This document shows, in pieces, positions 46,981 through 58,458 of a stretch of DNA of 64,000 nucleotides (its first letter is position 1; each line of letters starts with the position of its first letter). The translations under genes and the position numbers were made by a program. The stretch is from Porites lobata. Its lineage: Eukaryota > Cnidaria > Anthozoa > Scleractinia > Poritidae. Under the pieces are notes generated by a model. It was not told the origin of the DNA. It did no database searches and saw nothing but the letters and a program-made list of their open reading frames with translations. Location of the stretch: NCBI GenBank assembly GCA_942486035.1, contig CALNXK010000032.1, forward strand, positions 3,752,501 through 3,816,500, written 5' to 3'.

Positions 46981-47755
46981 CTAGGAAGAACAATTGCCTT
47001 CTATCGAGTATTTTTTCCAGCAGGGGAGGGTGGCTTTGGGCAAATGATGTATCGGTCCCTAGAAAGGTCACCCCAGGACTCCCGGGATGGAATTTTTTTG
47101 TACAGTGCCCAGGCTTCATTTTCTTGGCCGCGCGTTGATCTGGCCCAGCTGCTTCGGCGAGCGTATTCTTTGTGTTTGGATTATATTCTTCGAGTTTGTC
47201 AAAGTCTGTGGGATTCGTTTCTCTATCTGGGAAAGCTTCGTTGGTTTCTGTATCTGCTGCTATCCTATTTCTACGATCCTGGCATGTTTATTTTCCGTTG
47301 GAGTTCGAATTTCGTGGAAAAAGTTGTGTTGAATGAGAGCATGTCGGCGAAAATCCAAGTCTGTGGGATTCGTTTCTCTATCTGGGAAAGCTTCATTGGT
47401 TTCTATATCTGCTGCTATCCTATTTCTACGATCCTGGCATGTTTATTTTCCGTTGGAGTTCGAATGTCGTGGAAAAAGTTGTGTTGAATGAGAGCATGTC
47501 GGCGAAAATGGCACCTCGTGTTTCCTACCTTGTATATTATTATTGTAGATAGAGTGAATTTGAACAAATTACTGCAAATTATCACGAAACTTCGTTGGAG
47601 CAATAAGGACAACAACAATTAACTGCAGAGTAAGTTTCATTGATCTTTATTTAGTATTTCCTAGAAATTTTAGGATGATATTTTTACCCCATACAAACAC
47701 TGTAATTTTACTGGAACCGTACTGTGGTACTATCACAGAGCCTGGGTTACCTGTG
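46981..47755 (+). repeat. Module Y, copy 2, with internal duplication
   Basis: The same module as at 45661 and 48054, but an internal unit of about 154 bp (47201-47354, then 47355-47509; GTCTGTGGGATTCGTTTCTC through GCATGTCGGCGAAAAT) is tandemly duplicated. Confidence 0.85.
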
Positions 47756-47962
47756 CAGTAACACGCCGACTTCTTGTCAATACAAGTGAACGCTCTATCG
47801 GTTAAATATGTGGATCATCGTGATACACCTCTCTTTGAATTTGGTCCTGTTGTACAAATGCCTCAGTAAGAGCCAAAATTCACTTATATCTTTTGCTCGT
47901 TTTAAGTTTTGTAAATCCTCCTTCGTTGTTCTTTCCTTTGCCCTTATAACCTTGCCCTATTG

Positions 47963-48053
47963 ATGTTTGATAAACTCTCTGAGGACCAGCACCAGGCGCT
48001 GAATATAGTTCGAGAGGGACATAATCTCTTTATAACAGGCCAGGGTGGTACGG
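47963..48053 (+). pseudogene. PIF1-like helicase N-terminal fragment, right arm
   Basis: Encodes MFDKLSEDQ, then ALNIVREGHNLFITGQGGT, which matches the start of a PIF1/RecD-type helicase up to the Walker A loop. The expected G-K-S/T is missing because module Y copy 3 begins at that point. PIF1 helicases are carried by Helitrons and by some other large eukaryotic elements; which type this was cannot be told. Confidence 0.7.
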
Positions 48054-48675
48054 CTAGGAAGAACAATTGCCTTCTATTAAGTATTTTTCCAGCAGGGGAG
48101 GGTGGCTTTGGGCAAATGATGTATCGGTGCCCAGAAGGGTCACCTCAGGACTCCCGGGATGATTTTTTTTTGTACAGTGCCCAGGCCTCATTTTCTCGGC
48201 CGCGTGTTGATCTGGCCCGGCTGCTTCGGCGAGCATATTCTCGGTCTGTTTGGATTATATTTTTCGAGTTTGTCAAAGTCTGTGGGATTCGTTTCTCTAT
48301 CTGGGAAAGCTTCGTTGGTTTCTGTATCTGCTGCTATCCTATTTCTACGATCCTGGCATGTTTATTTTCCGTTGGAGTTCGAATTTCGTGGAAAAAGTTG
48401 TGTTGAATGAGAGCATGTCGGCGAAAATGGCGCCTCGTGTTTCCTACCTTGTATATTATTATTGTAGATAGAGTGAATTTGAACAAATTACTGCAAATTA
48501 TCACGAAACTTCGTTGGAGCAATAAGGACAACAACAATTAACTGCAGAGTAAGTTTCATTGATCTTTATTTAGTATTTCCTAGAAATTTTAGGATGATAT
48601 TTTTACCCCATACAAACACTGTAATTTTACGGGAACCGTACTGTGGTACTATCACAGAGCCTGGGTTACCTGTGG
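48054..48675 (+). repeat. Module Y, copy 3
   Basis: Begins CTAGGAAGAACAATTGCCTT inside the helicase frame and ends with GAGCCTGGGTTACCTGTG, near-identical to copy 2 minus the internal duplication. Confidence 0.85.
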
Positions 48676-49685
48676 TGACAGCAGCCGGTATCGTCACGCA
48701 ACGCAAATTGAACATTTGCCTAAATTTGAGTTGAAAACTTCAATTCTCAATCGCGTTGTGCCACAAGTTTTACTGCATAACTTGACAAAATAGCTATTAA
48801 TCTTTTGCCACTTTTGAGAATTTTCTGATGATTTTGAGGCATTTTTTCGTGGAGTTTGCTTTCTTAATTGGATTAGCGAAATGAAGACGACCAGATTTTG
48901 CTGATTACAGAAAGATAATGCCTAAGCGGTATTGGAACAGTAAGAAGAAGTAATATGCTTCCAAATGAGTGCAATAGTCTAAGATTTGGTGACCCGAAGA
49001 ACTTTAGAACGATCGTTAAAAAACCTGTATAACAGAGACGAAAATTTGCATATTTTAGCCGCTAACAGTCGTTCAGCAATGAATGCTGGGAATGGCAGTA
49101 AAATAAACAATTTCCTCATTCTAACTGCAATTTCGTTATTAGGATGGATAGTAGTGTTGATGGTAATGTTATAAGGCAAACGTTTTTTCGAGTCCAAAAT
49201 CGAGTGGAACGCTTTTAGGGAGACTGCCTCTTAAATAGGTCGCTACCCCTGTTTACTCGATAGAAAATGCGTTAAGCTCATATTTCTGCTTATCCTTCGA
49301 ATACATCTTCTCTCGCGTGGGACGTTGGAAATAGCTGGACTTGCGTCATATATCGTGATCGAGCTTAGCAACTGGATTACAGCAGAATTTGCCAAGAAAG
49401 GAATTGCATGAATAAATAAGCAAATAAATCAATTAATGGCGGAAGTAATTAAAAAAATATATAAATAAAAACAAATGATTGCTCGAAACGCGCGCGAGCC
49501 GAGCCCCACAGCTAAGAAAATTTGGTTATCTTTCCATCTAAGAAATTTTGGTAGTCAAGTGACCGTATGTCAGCCCGATTTGCCATCCGTCCGCACCACA
49601 GGAAAACAATTGTGAAATGTGACAATTTTTTTTTTTTAATCACAATTTTTGGCGCAATCATCTCACTGATTTAGTATTTACTAAA

Positions 49686-49745
49686 ACAATTATTCACCTC
49701 AGTGTTGGTGGCTAGTGGTGGGTATTTACCTCGGTGAATAATTGT
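49686..49745. repeat. Hairpin ACAATTATTCACC
   Basis: ACAATTATTCACCTC at the left pairs with GGTGAATAATTGT at the right around a loop of about 30 nt. Probably a transposon terminus or foldback unit. Confidence 0.7.
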
Positions 49746-50685
49746 CGTTTATTATTCATCCAAAATATTGCCCCAATTCTGATTGGCTAAAACTCAAGTA
49801 GTTTAAGGCCTGGGACTAAGGCGTTTACTTGTGGAAAATGAATTATTTGCTATAACTTTGGCATAGACGATGGTGCTGAATCAAAATTTGGCACACATAA
49901 AGAATTCATAATCCTTAACATTTTAAAGTATAAACATAGTGTTAATAAGTCACGTGATCTGTCACGTGACATCATTTTCAATGCCCAAAATTAATCTTGA
50001 AATATTTAAAACTTTCATTTTAAACTTCGCTTATATTCATTCCAAAACCAGACAGTTAGGTATGTTTATCTTCTTTCAGAAATACCAGTTTGTCTATCGA
50101 AACAAAGTAAATTCGCCACCAATTCGCCAATTTCCTTCATTAATTCAATTTTAGGTCATGTGACATGACACGTGACCAAAAGGGGAAAAGGGGGAAAAGT
50201 TCATTTGGTCTACATGTAGGTCTCCTAGCGAGAGATATTGCCAATTATTCATTTGCTCAGAACATATCTTTGACCCAGGCCTTAAACTCCTTGAGAAGCA
50301 CACGCATAATTCACCATAACTACTTACTGATGACAAAATTTGGAAGAATTTGTGTTTAACGAGGAAATGACGTCAAAAATACAGCCTTCTACAGGTTAAT
50401 GCACCGTTAGCCGACAAAACCTGGGAACAAGGTTGAGTTGTTTTCGTTGTGAAAACTAAAATGGCGGACACCACTCGTTTCAAGAGTAAGAACCACAGCT
50501 GGAACTAGGTGAAATGATAGCTAAAAACATAGCAAAAACAGAGAGAAGATCGGAGGGCGACATCTGCTATTTGGAGAATATTTGCGGAGCTGGACAAACC
50601 TGAACGTACACTTTCGAAGATAAATTTAACATCGATGCAGGTAAGCAATTGTTTTAGCTATGCTTTTAAACAAGGGATTATTATG

Positions 50686-50730
50686 GATAACACCCTCCTC
50701 GATCCGCTTAATTCTTCATATCAGCTCAGC
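50686..50730 (+). repeat. Single arm of the foldback family seen at 40358
   Basis: GGATAACACCCTCCTCGATC followed by TAATTCTTCATA matches the right arm of the element in gene C intron 3; the partner arm is missing here. Confidence 0.7.
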
Positions 50731-52058
50731 CTCACTTATTACTTGCTAAATATAACATAATTGAGTGAATTAAATGGGCTAGATGGAATGTTTGAAACTG
50801 GAACTGTTTTCCCGTTCATACGCAATTCCTTGAATCCGGAATAAAAAAAACTCCCGGATTAATTTAGGTTTCTGGGAAACTGCCCACCTACCCCTCCCCT
50901 AAGCCATCATTTTTTTCTAAGTAAGAACTAAGTGTTAATGTTAGCTTAGGGGAGGTGTAGGCGGCAGTTTCCCAGAAAACTAAGTTGATCCTGTATAGTT
51001 TGCATCCTATTACTGCTTCATCCGCCATGTTTTGTAGTGCAAATAATTCCTTGAATAACTCAGAATATTTGGGCGGTATGTGTAAACGGTCAGGAATCTG
51101 ACTAAATCCTTTATTTTCCACCATTCTTTGGCTTTCTCAGGAATCATATATCTACCTGGATTTATGTAAACCGGGTTAGCAAACATTTTGTAATTTATCT
51201 CAACTTCCTTCTTGTTTCATTTGGCTAAACGGATCAATCACTCACTTATCCAGGCTGAGAAAGAGTTGTACGAGTTTCTTCGCTTTTCTTGGGTAACCGC
51301 TTTGGCTTCGAAAAAAGCGTTTAGGCGTCAAATTTAATATATTAGGCGTGGGCAAAATTGCAGGTGAAATTTGACCAGGGGCAAGACTGGCAAAAGGTTG
51401 AATTTTTAAGAGTTATTTGATGATATTTCGTTTCTGTTAAAAATGAAATTATCATGCGTAATTGTGGATAGTCTTGTCAGTGCCTCTAAAGGGTATGATT
51501 GTGAGTTTTCCGGATAGTGTTGACTAGCAAAATTCAGGCATGTGGTCGCTTGGTTCAGCTGCGCTGATAGGTATAAAAACGCTTCGTCGGTGTTAGCTTA
51601 GGTGACAGTGCCATGGAAAACCAATTCAGGACTCGGGAAAATTGGATCTAGGTTTAGTTTTAGTGGGCACTGACCTTTTAACCGTAGTCCGGTTTTTGCA
51701 GATCAGAAGGTGATAATTTGTGTACTATGTTTCACTGTTTATTATCTATTCCTTTCGAATACTGTCATTTTTCGGCCTGAGAAAAAAAAAATGTGTTTTG
51801 CTAGCTATTAATGTTGTTATGAGAGCTTTAACCTTGCAGGCACTTATTACTGCATTTCACTCAACTTAAAGATTTCTAGACTGAAAAGACGCCGGGTTGG
51901 AACTTCACGGACTCAGGTTGCTGAATAAATGTTTAAAATTTGCGTCAATTTAAATGTGGACTCTGTGAAATGCTTCTAGGAATCGATCGAACCACTTACT
52001 CTCATTAACCACTTTCATTGTTTTAAATTGTGACATAGCAGAATGAGTTGATTTTTTG

Positions 52059-53160
52059 CTAACCCAGTTTTCAAAAAAACAGATATAAATGCATGTGGAG
52101 TAAAGATCTCCACTAGTGAAAAGCCTATGTTATAAATATTGCCGTGTCTATAAGGCCCGGTTCAGACGCCGAACTTTTTATGAGCCGAACCTAATTCGAA
52201 TTAAGGCCGACCCAGATCATTTAGACCGGCTGAATTGATTCAGATGCCGATCTTAATTCCAGCCGAACTAAATTCAGACGGAGAAAAATGCTCATTTCGG
52301 TAAAACTGCTTCCAAAATACGTTATAAGAGGTTATGTATTAGGTTCGGTACACGAAAAGATCGGCGTGTGAATCAAAAGCGTTCCAAACTCGATCCAAGG
52401 CCGGGCTAGGCGGAAAGAACGGTTGAGCGGCTCCAAATTGAAAAGACCTTCATAACTGATTCAGACGCCGAACTTTTCATGAACTTAATTCAATGTATTA
52501 GGTTCAGCCCATGAAAAGTACTGCGTCTGAACCGGGCGTAATTAAAAGGTATTCTACGAGCAATACTCGAGGAATAGGCTCGGCTTGATTTCCTCCACCC
52601 CCCACCCCTTAAAAAATCGACCTTAATTATTTTACTAATTATTTTGAGGGGGTATGTGTTCTTTTGCATAAATAGTTAGTGGGTGACTAAAAGATCACAG
52701 GTGCTTTTATTATCTTGTAAACCACAATTCTACGCATCTCTTTTCTTATTTATTTCAGTCTAACCCAGCTTTCAAAAAAACAAACAAACAAACAAACAAA
52801 CAAACAAAACAAAACAAAACCAAAAACAAAAAAACAAAAACAAAAACAAAACAAAAAAAAAAAAGCTATATAGGCATATGGATAAAGATCTCCACTATAG
52901 AAAATGTTATGTTTTAAATATTGCCGCGTCTATAAGGTCTTCCACGAGCAATACTCGAGGAATAGGCTCGGCAATAGAATAGTTAATTAATTCCTCTGCT
53001 TGATTTCCCCCACCCCCCACCCCTTAATAAATGGACGCTAATTATTTTACTAATTATCTTGAGGGGGATGTGTTCTTCTGCATAAAAAGATCACAGGTGC
53101 TTTTATTATCTTGTAAACCACTAATGTACGTATTAATTTTATTTTCTTATTTATTTCAGT
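52059..53160 (+). repeat. Diverged tandem duplication, one copy interrupted by a MITE
   Basis: Copy 1 (about 52059-52758) and copy 2 (about 52759-53160) share in order CTAACCCAG(T/C)TTTCAAAAAAA, AAAGATCTCCACTA, ATATTGCCG(T/C)GTCTATAAG, GAGCAATACTCGAGGAATAG and ATCACAGGTGCTTTTATTAT. Copy 1 is longer because a MITE lies between GTCTATAAG and CTACGAGC. Copy 2 has a (CAAA)n expansion at about 52773-52865. Confidence 0.85.
52155..52537. mobile_element. MITE with CCCGGTTCAGACGC termini
   Basis: The left end CCCGGTTCAGACGCCGAACT and right end TGCGTCTGAACCGGG are inverted repeats, with a second inverted pair GAGCCGAACCTAAT and TATTAGGTTCAGCC inside. About 0.38 kb, non-coding. The neighbouring duplicate at about 52934 shows the unoccupied site. 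Confidence 0.9.
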
Positions 53161-53793
53161 TTAATCTCTCCATGTGCTTTAGGATATGATTATTTCATAG
53201 GAAGTGGATACTTCGCTCTAAACAGATCTGATAATGGATACCAGGTGTTACAATTCATCGCGGAAAATCTTTATTTCTCGAATAAACGAATGCATTGTTG
53301 AAAACAGCAGTGTTTATCCTTCATTGACAGCAAAGTAAATTTCTACCTCGGTTGTTTTAATTATTACATGAAATTCAGGGTTTTAATTTTACGATTACCA
53401 GATTGGATCAAAAAAGGTTATGCGTTATGTTATAGTGTTGTTAATCTCCAAGGAGCAGCGATCCTTTGAACTTTAATTAATACAACTACCCTTTTGACTG
53501 GAAGTCAATGGTCCCAGGAAGCCCTGACTTGAACCTTGTTCCTTAATAATGAATCTAAGTTTGAAGAAATAAGTGACTAAGGCTGAAACAAACAAACAAA
53601 AAAAAGATGTTTGCAACATGCCAGTTACTGTTGAATTTAGATCAGTGAAATGAGACCAAAAAAAAAACCTTATCCGTAAGCCACCTTAACATTAATTAGT
53701 CATAAACGACCATCTATATATATCTTTTTCCTAAGAGTATTCACTACGTATACCTGCAAAGTTGCAACTAGGTCTTTAAATCAAATAGTTTCT

Positions 53794-54840
53794 TTAGACC
53801 CGTTCACAGCAAAATAAGCTGAGAATTCTTCTGTAGCCACGTCGATATTTCTCGTTAAAAACCGCGTAGAGACAGGGATTGAGAGCACTATTGCTGTGAG
53901 CGAGAAAAAGGCGCCAAAATCTTAATAAACACGGTATTACATCGAACACGATTTGCGCTACGAAGTATGGCAGCCAGCAGAAGACAAAAGCTGCTGTGAC
54001 GGATAACAACATGTACAATACTTTTTTACTTGCTCGGTCCCGCGTTTCCCGGACAACCTTTGATCTCGCTGAATCTTTAGCTTGGTCTGCGATGTCTTCA
54101 CGGAACGCCTGCTGTCGTCTTAATGCCACCAAAATCTTCACGTACGACGCAGTAATAATTACAAATGGAACGCCGTAGAACGCTACAAACAGAAACGTGT
54201 AGTATATCTCTCTTGCTTGGTTTATTCCGAAGGCTCTTTTTATATTAGCGTCACAGGAGAATTCGTCTTCGCGAGTTTTGTACACAAGCTTTAGAGAGTA
54301 AAGGTATGGAAATCGAACCATAGCGGCTAAAATCCAGGTAAAAGCGATGATGAACTTTGAAGTTCTCGCTGTAATTCTTTGCCTTAATGGATACACAATG
54401 GCAATAAATCTGTCAACAGCCAAGGCCATCAACGTAAGAATTGAAACTATGATACTTATACCGTGTAAAAATGGAACAACTTTACATAAAATCGCACCAA
54501 AAACGCCTTCCACGAGCCATGCACTACCTCGCAGCCACATAACTATTACCCGAGGCATATAAACACACGTTATGGTCAAGTCTGTTAAGGCTAGGTTAAC
54601 AATAAAAAAGTCCAACGCTTTTCGCATGTTCTTGTTTCGCCAGACGACAGCGATTGTCATGCAGTTGCCAAAGATTGATACAGCAATAATCACACAGTAG
54701 GCGACAACTCGAAGAGTTTGCGTGGATGTAGCATCGTTACGAAACTGGCAGCCGTCTTGCGAAGTATTACCCCGCATAGCCTCATCATCAGAATCAAATT
54801 TGCTTTCGTTGAGTCTGCTACTGAAGTTATAGGAGGCCAT
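53794..54840 (-). CDS. Rhodopsin-class (family A) GPCR, intronless, 348 aa
   Basis: A single open frame with seven hydrophobic helices: TM1 with the GN motif (SIFGNCMTIAVVW), TM2 NLALTD, TM3 ending LMALAVDRFIAIVYPL, TM4 with Trp, TM5 with Pro (FYGVPFVIITASY), TM6 FCWLPYF and TM7 NSALNPCLYAVF. The Cys before TM3 (ILCKVV) and the extracellular-loop-2 Cys (EFSCDAN) give the usual disulphide. The D/E-R-Y motif is DRF. N-terminal N-glycosylation sites (NFSS, NES) precede TM1; the C-terminus has CC for possible palmitoylation. Most like peptide-receptor GPCRs of the cnidarian expansion; the ligand cannot be assigned. The ATG at 54840 gives a 50-residue N-terminus of normal length. No neighbour suggests an operon or shared role. 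Confidence 0.93.
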   Translation of the reverse strand: MASYNFSSRLNESKFDSDDEAMRGNTSQDGCQFRNDATSTQTLRVVAYCVIIAVSIFGNCMTIAVVWRNKNMRKALDFFIVNLALTDLTITCVYMPRVIVMWLRGSAWLVEGVFGAILCKVVPFLHGISIIVSILTLMALAVDRFIAIVYPLRQRITARTSKFIIAFTWILAAMVRFPYLYSLKLVYKTREDEFSCDANIKRAFGINQAREIYYTFLFVAFYGVPFVIITASYVKILVALRRQQAFREDIADQAKDSARSKVVRETRDRASKKVLYMLLSVTAAFVFCWLPYFVAQIVFDVIPCLLRFWRLFLAHSNSALNPCLYAVFNEKYRRGYRRILSLFCCERV

Positions 54841-56332
54841 AATATTTCCAGGTGTAATAATATCCCTGCTGGATAAGGAGATCTCTACTGGAAAATCAGG
54901 CAGGGAGTTTTAAAATTCTATGAAGATTTAAAAAGACGCTTTGGAGTTTTGTTAGCCTTTATAAACAGGGGCGCAAAACGTTTGTAAGATAATATGATTC
55001 CTGCTTCTGAACAAAACTTGACGTCAAAGCGGCGACGGTAATGACTTGAAATGTTTGTCAATCATTCAGGATAGATAAATGCCGTGTCCTGCTGTTGCTT
55101 CGCAATGTTGATTACAATCGTATGAGACATTTATTATTTCTGAAACTTACTTTTATTGCAAGCAGGGCACGGGCAATTGACAAAGGATATACTTGGAAAT
55201 GACTTACCACCCACCTTATTGTTTGTAACATAGGTTACCAAGCTAGTAACTGGGAAGCGCAGGGGCTTTCAATAAATGATACTCGTATTATGGTATTTAC
55301 ATTAACAAAAAAAAAAATGTTTTACGCGACGTGTAGGGGAAGCATTACTCGCCTTTTCAATTTCCTTTTCCCATTTTTTATTAATCTGTCGCGTCGGAAA
55401 TCTCATGTATCGACAGATCGACAAAAACGCTTCAAGTTTCTTTCATTTTGTCTCTGTCATGCAAATTGCAAGTAAATAAAACAGATATCGATGTATTTGT
55501 ATACATATAATGCAGCGAAAGTAATGAATTTACGTCAAGAAATGTGACAGACAAAGGAGCGGAGATGTAATGTGAACTAAAAATATATAGCTAGGTATAC
55601 ATTATTTGTATTTCCCAGTAGACACGCCTACGCTTTTTATCATTATTATTATTACTTATTTTCATTTTAGTTTCCAAGTTTATCCTATTGATTTGATTGA
55701 TGGTTAGGTTATCCTTTATCGTGGGAGTTTAAAAGATGGTAGTCGAACGCCGCTCTGGTGAACAGTTTCTGCATTATATCATAAGTCCGATAAATCATTC
55801 TATAATTTTTATTACTGGTGTTATTCCCTTTCATCACCGGGATCAGATATAGGGGCGTACACATTATCGCTCCTGGAAATATTCTGATTGGTTTACTTTT
55901 TAATAACGGGGGATAAAGAAATAAACATAGTAAAAAAATAGGAGTTGCTATCATAATTGCTTGCATTAGTTTCTACGAACCTTAATTATAATTGACTGTG
56001 GAGCACTCAGAAATTATTTGATATAAATGCAGGTGCTCAGTTACAATAGATAAATCTCTTACTATATTCAAAGGCCTTTAAGACAAACATGCCAAACTGA
56101 TCTTAAAACGCAGAAGGAGTTCCCCGGCAAACTGAAAAACCCTGGTGCACTTTGAATTCTGACGTAATCGGACTAGCACACGTTCCTTTATTTCCCCCTG
56201 AATGATTTTTTTTATAGTTTTACTTTGTGTTCTTTTCTTAAATTGTTTTCTTTATTTATTTGGTTCTTTATTTTTGTATCTATATATTTTTTCAATCGCA
56301 ATATATTCCTTTCGCTTTAATTTACAAGATAC
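54841..56332. other. Intergenic upstream of the GPCR, no gene seen
   Basis: AT-rich. A minus-strand open frame at 55709-55966 has no recognisable domain or context and is not supported. Confidence 0.5.
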
Positions 56333-56567
56333 CAGGGGTCCGTTTCTCGAAAGTCCCGATGATTAACGGGCCCGGTAGGCTTTCTCCGTTTACATTAACG
56401 ATCGAGGTTTCAATAGTTTTGCATCTAACATGATAAAACTGTCAGTTAATGAAACAAAATGGAGTAGTTTGCTAGCCAGGACCCGTGCTCTTATTCTTTA
56501 TATTTCGATTTGAATATTTGATTTCGGGCCCGTAAAGTTACCGGGACTTTCGAGAAACAGGCCCCAG
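56333..56567. mobile_element. MITE with 'TTTCTCGAAAGTCCCG' TIRs
   Basis: CAGGGGTCCGTTTCTCGAAA at the left mirrors TTTCGAGAAACAGGCCCCAG at the right, and CCCGATGATTAACGGGCCCG and CGGGCCCGTAAAGTTACCGG are inner inverted relatives. About 235 bp, non-coding. Confidence 0.9.
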
Positions 56568-57414
56568 AAGTTCGACAGAGCAGAATTACTTCCTGCGTAA
56601 CCAAGGGGAAAGTGCTGCGCTAAAACAATCTCCTGGCCCTTGGTGATGCAAAAAATAAACACAGCATAAATGAAATAAAACTGGCGTCAATTCAGGTCAA
56701 ATCAGCTGCTAAAAAAAACACTATTTTCTTGGAATGCGTATTCAAAGCGTGATATGCGATTGAAAAACCACAGGCGTCAAAAAGTCACCATATGTTCGCT
56801 TGTTTAAAATTAACACCAACACAATTGGCAAAATTGTGTGGCGACGCAATTTGTAGGGAAGAGTTTTAAATCAAAAAAACAAAAAACAAAAAACAAAAAA
56901 CAAAAAACAAAACAAAACAAAACAAAGAAAATATATAGCTACATTGAGCTAATATTGTAGACAAATGTATATATAATACTCTAATTTGTGCTGAATTTTG
57001 CGTTTCTAACGTCCTTTTTGAAGCGTTTTGGGCTGGTTTTGGGGTATCACTTTAACTTAAATTCCTTTGAATTTTTAATCTGTTCCCATAGTTATAAACC
57101 CTATTAATCACGTGTGGTTAGGCAATTTTACTCGTTGCATTAATTTTTTAGTAGCACTAATACACAGCGAGTTTGGGATACAAATTAAATGTGTATTTAT
57201 ATATTTTTAAGTAAAATTGTTTTTATTGAAATTATTTTCCTTAGAGTAAATGCAAGTGGAATAACTTGAAAAGATCTTTTATGTTTCAACTGAACAAGTG
57301 ACTCTATTCAGACCGGGGTTTTATTTACTTTCTGCAAAGAAACTCCCCTCTATAACTTCAACACTGTTCAACACTGTTCATGCTACGACCACCAAAATCA
57401 CACAAAACAAAGTA

Positions 57415-58458
57415 CAGTTGACTCCCCATTACTCGAACCTTCAAGGTAAATCGAAAAAAGTTCGAGTTATAGGGAGTTCGATTTATCGGGAGCTCGAAGA
57501 CAATAGCTGGGAGTAAAGCCCCGTGCAAATGGACACAACATTGTTGGCCAACAATTCCCAACATTGTTGGATGTTACATGTTGCGTCTGTCTGCACACCC
57601 TGTTGCATGTTGTTGGATGTTGGTGCGTGTTGCTGCGCAAAGTTTGAACCCGGTCTAACTTTTCAGCCAACAACTCCCAACATTTCTTTTGCTCCGTGAT
57701 CGCCGAAGCGTAGCGCAACAATGTTGGATCCGTTTGCACAGCTCTTCCAACATTGTTAGGGTCACGCACGCTCATTAGGCATGGCTCACATAGACGTATG
57801 GGTTGTATCATTCCCACAATGCACTACAGGTTCCCACATTGTTGGGAGTTGTTGCATCCGTTCGCACACCACTGCCAACACGCACGTAACAACTCCCAAC
57901 ATTGTTGGTGTAACAGTGATGGGAGTTGTTGCTTCCGTTTACACGCAGCCTAAGGAAAGAAACAGTTTTTACTGCACAGTGAACATTTCAATCACATTTT
58001 ATATGTAGAAATGTCAAGTGAAAATTTAAAGATACTTCTAGCTTATAAATCAGAACGTAACGTAACAAAACATAGTCTAAACAGAGCATGCGTTTTACTG
58101 TTTTGAGAAGTAAAACTGTCTCACTTTAGATTTGTGACAATCAACATATGCCTCCACTAGTACATACTCCTACAGCACGTCAATAGGAAAATCCCAATTT
58201 AATGTTTCGGAGGCCAGTAGACTGCTTTTTTTCCCAACTTTGTAAGGGCTCAAAACATGGTTCCAGTTATCGAGAGTAAAATTATATAGCAATGATCTTA
58301 GGGGAAACAAAAGCTACTTCGAGTTAGCGGGAGCTTCAAGTTATCGAGGTTCGAGTTACCGAGGGTAAAATTACAGTAAATGTATGACGGAAATCCAGGG
58401 CAAATTGATCGATTTTGGTTCGAGTTAGCGCGAGGTTCGAGTTATCGGGAATCAACTG
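57415..58458. mobile_element. pogo/Tigger-like non-autonomous element, 1.04 kb
   Basis: The left end CAGTTGACTCCCCATTACTC and the right end GGTTCGAGTTATCGGGAATC...CAACTG are inverted relatives rich in ACTCGAAC repeats, and the element is flanked by TA on both sides (57413-57414 and 58459-58460), the Tc1/mariner-pogo target. No transposase frame. A second MITE is nested at 57514-57954. Confidence 0.85.
57514..57954. mobile_element. Nested MITE rich in CCAACAATGTTGG palindromes
   Basis: Begins near CCCCGTGCAAATGGACACAA and ends near TTCCGTTTACACGCAGCC, with at least five CCCAACATTGTTGG-type palindromes between. Non-coding; short frames on both strands are by-products. It interrupts the pogo-like element, so it is younger. 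Confidence 0.7.

Larger units (their letters stand above)
45490..49233. mobile_element. 3.7-kb palindromic transposon with PIF1-like helicase fragments
   Basis: The terminal 150-160 bp are near-identical inverted repeats: TTAAGAGGCAGTCTCCCTAA at 45490 mirrors the sequence ending at 49233. The symmetry runs deeper. The left arm carries, on the minus strand, a repeat module Y (45661-46279) and the start of a PIF1-like helicase (46290-46369); the right arm carries the same pieces in plus orientation (47963-48053 and 48054-48675). The centre holds a third Y copy (46981-47755) and about 0.4 kb of unique AT-rich DNA. No complete transposase or helicase remains. Confidence 0.8.
49234..52058. other. 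Intergenic, repeat-bearing, no gene seen
   Basis: Contains a hairpin at 49686-49745 and one arm of the foldback family at 50686-50730. Inversely related GGGAAACTGCC and GGCAGTTTCCC segments near 50873-50890 and 50951-50975 suggest another small foldback. No supported coding exon. Confidence 0.5.

Noticed and set aside
46018..48471. Several 80-148 codon overlapping frames as coding genes
   Set aside because: They repeat in three transposon modules on both strands, overlap each other and match no known protein; only the short PIF1-like piece is credible.
44914..53793. Possible downstream kinase/SAM exons for gene C
   Set aside because: Scanned for the glycine loop, VAIK, HRDL, DFG and SAM motifs in all listed frames; only transposon repeats were found.
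55709..55966. Short hydrophobic minus-strand frame upstream of the GPCR
   Set aside because: No family resemblance and no supporting signals; too short to trust.
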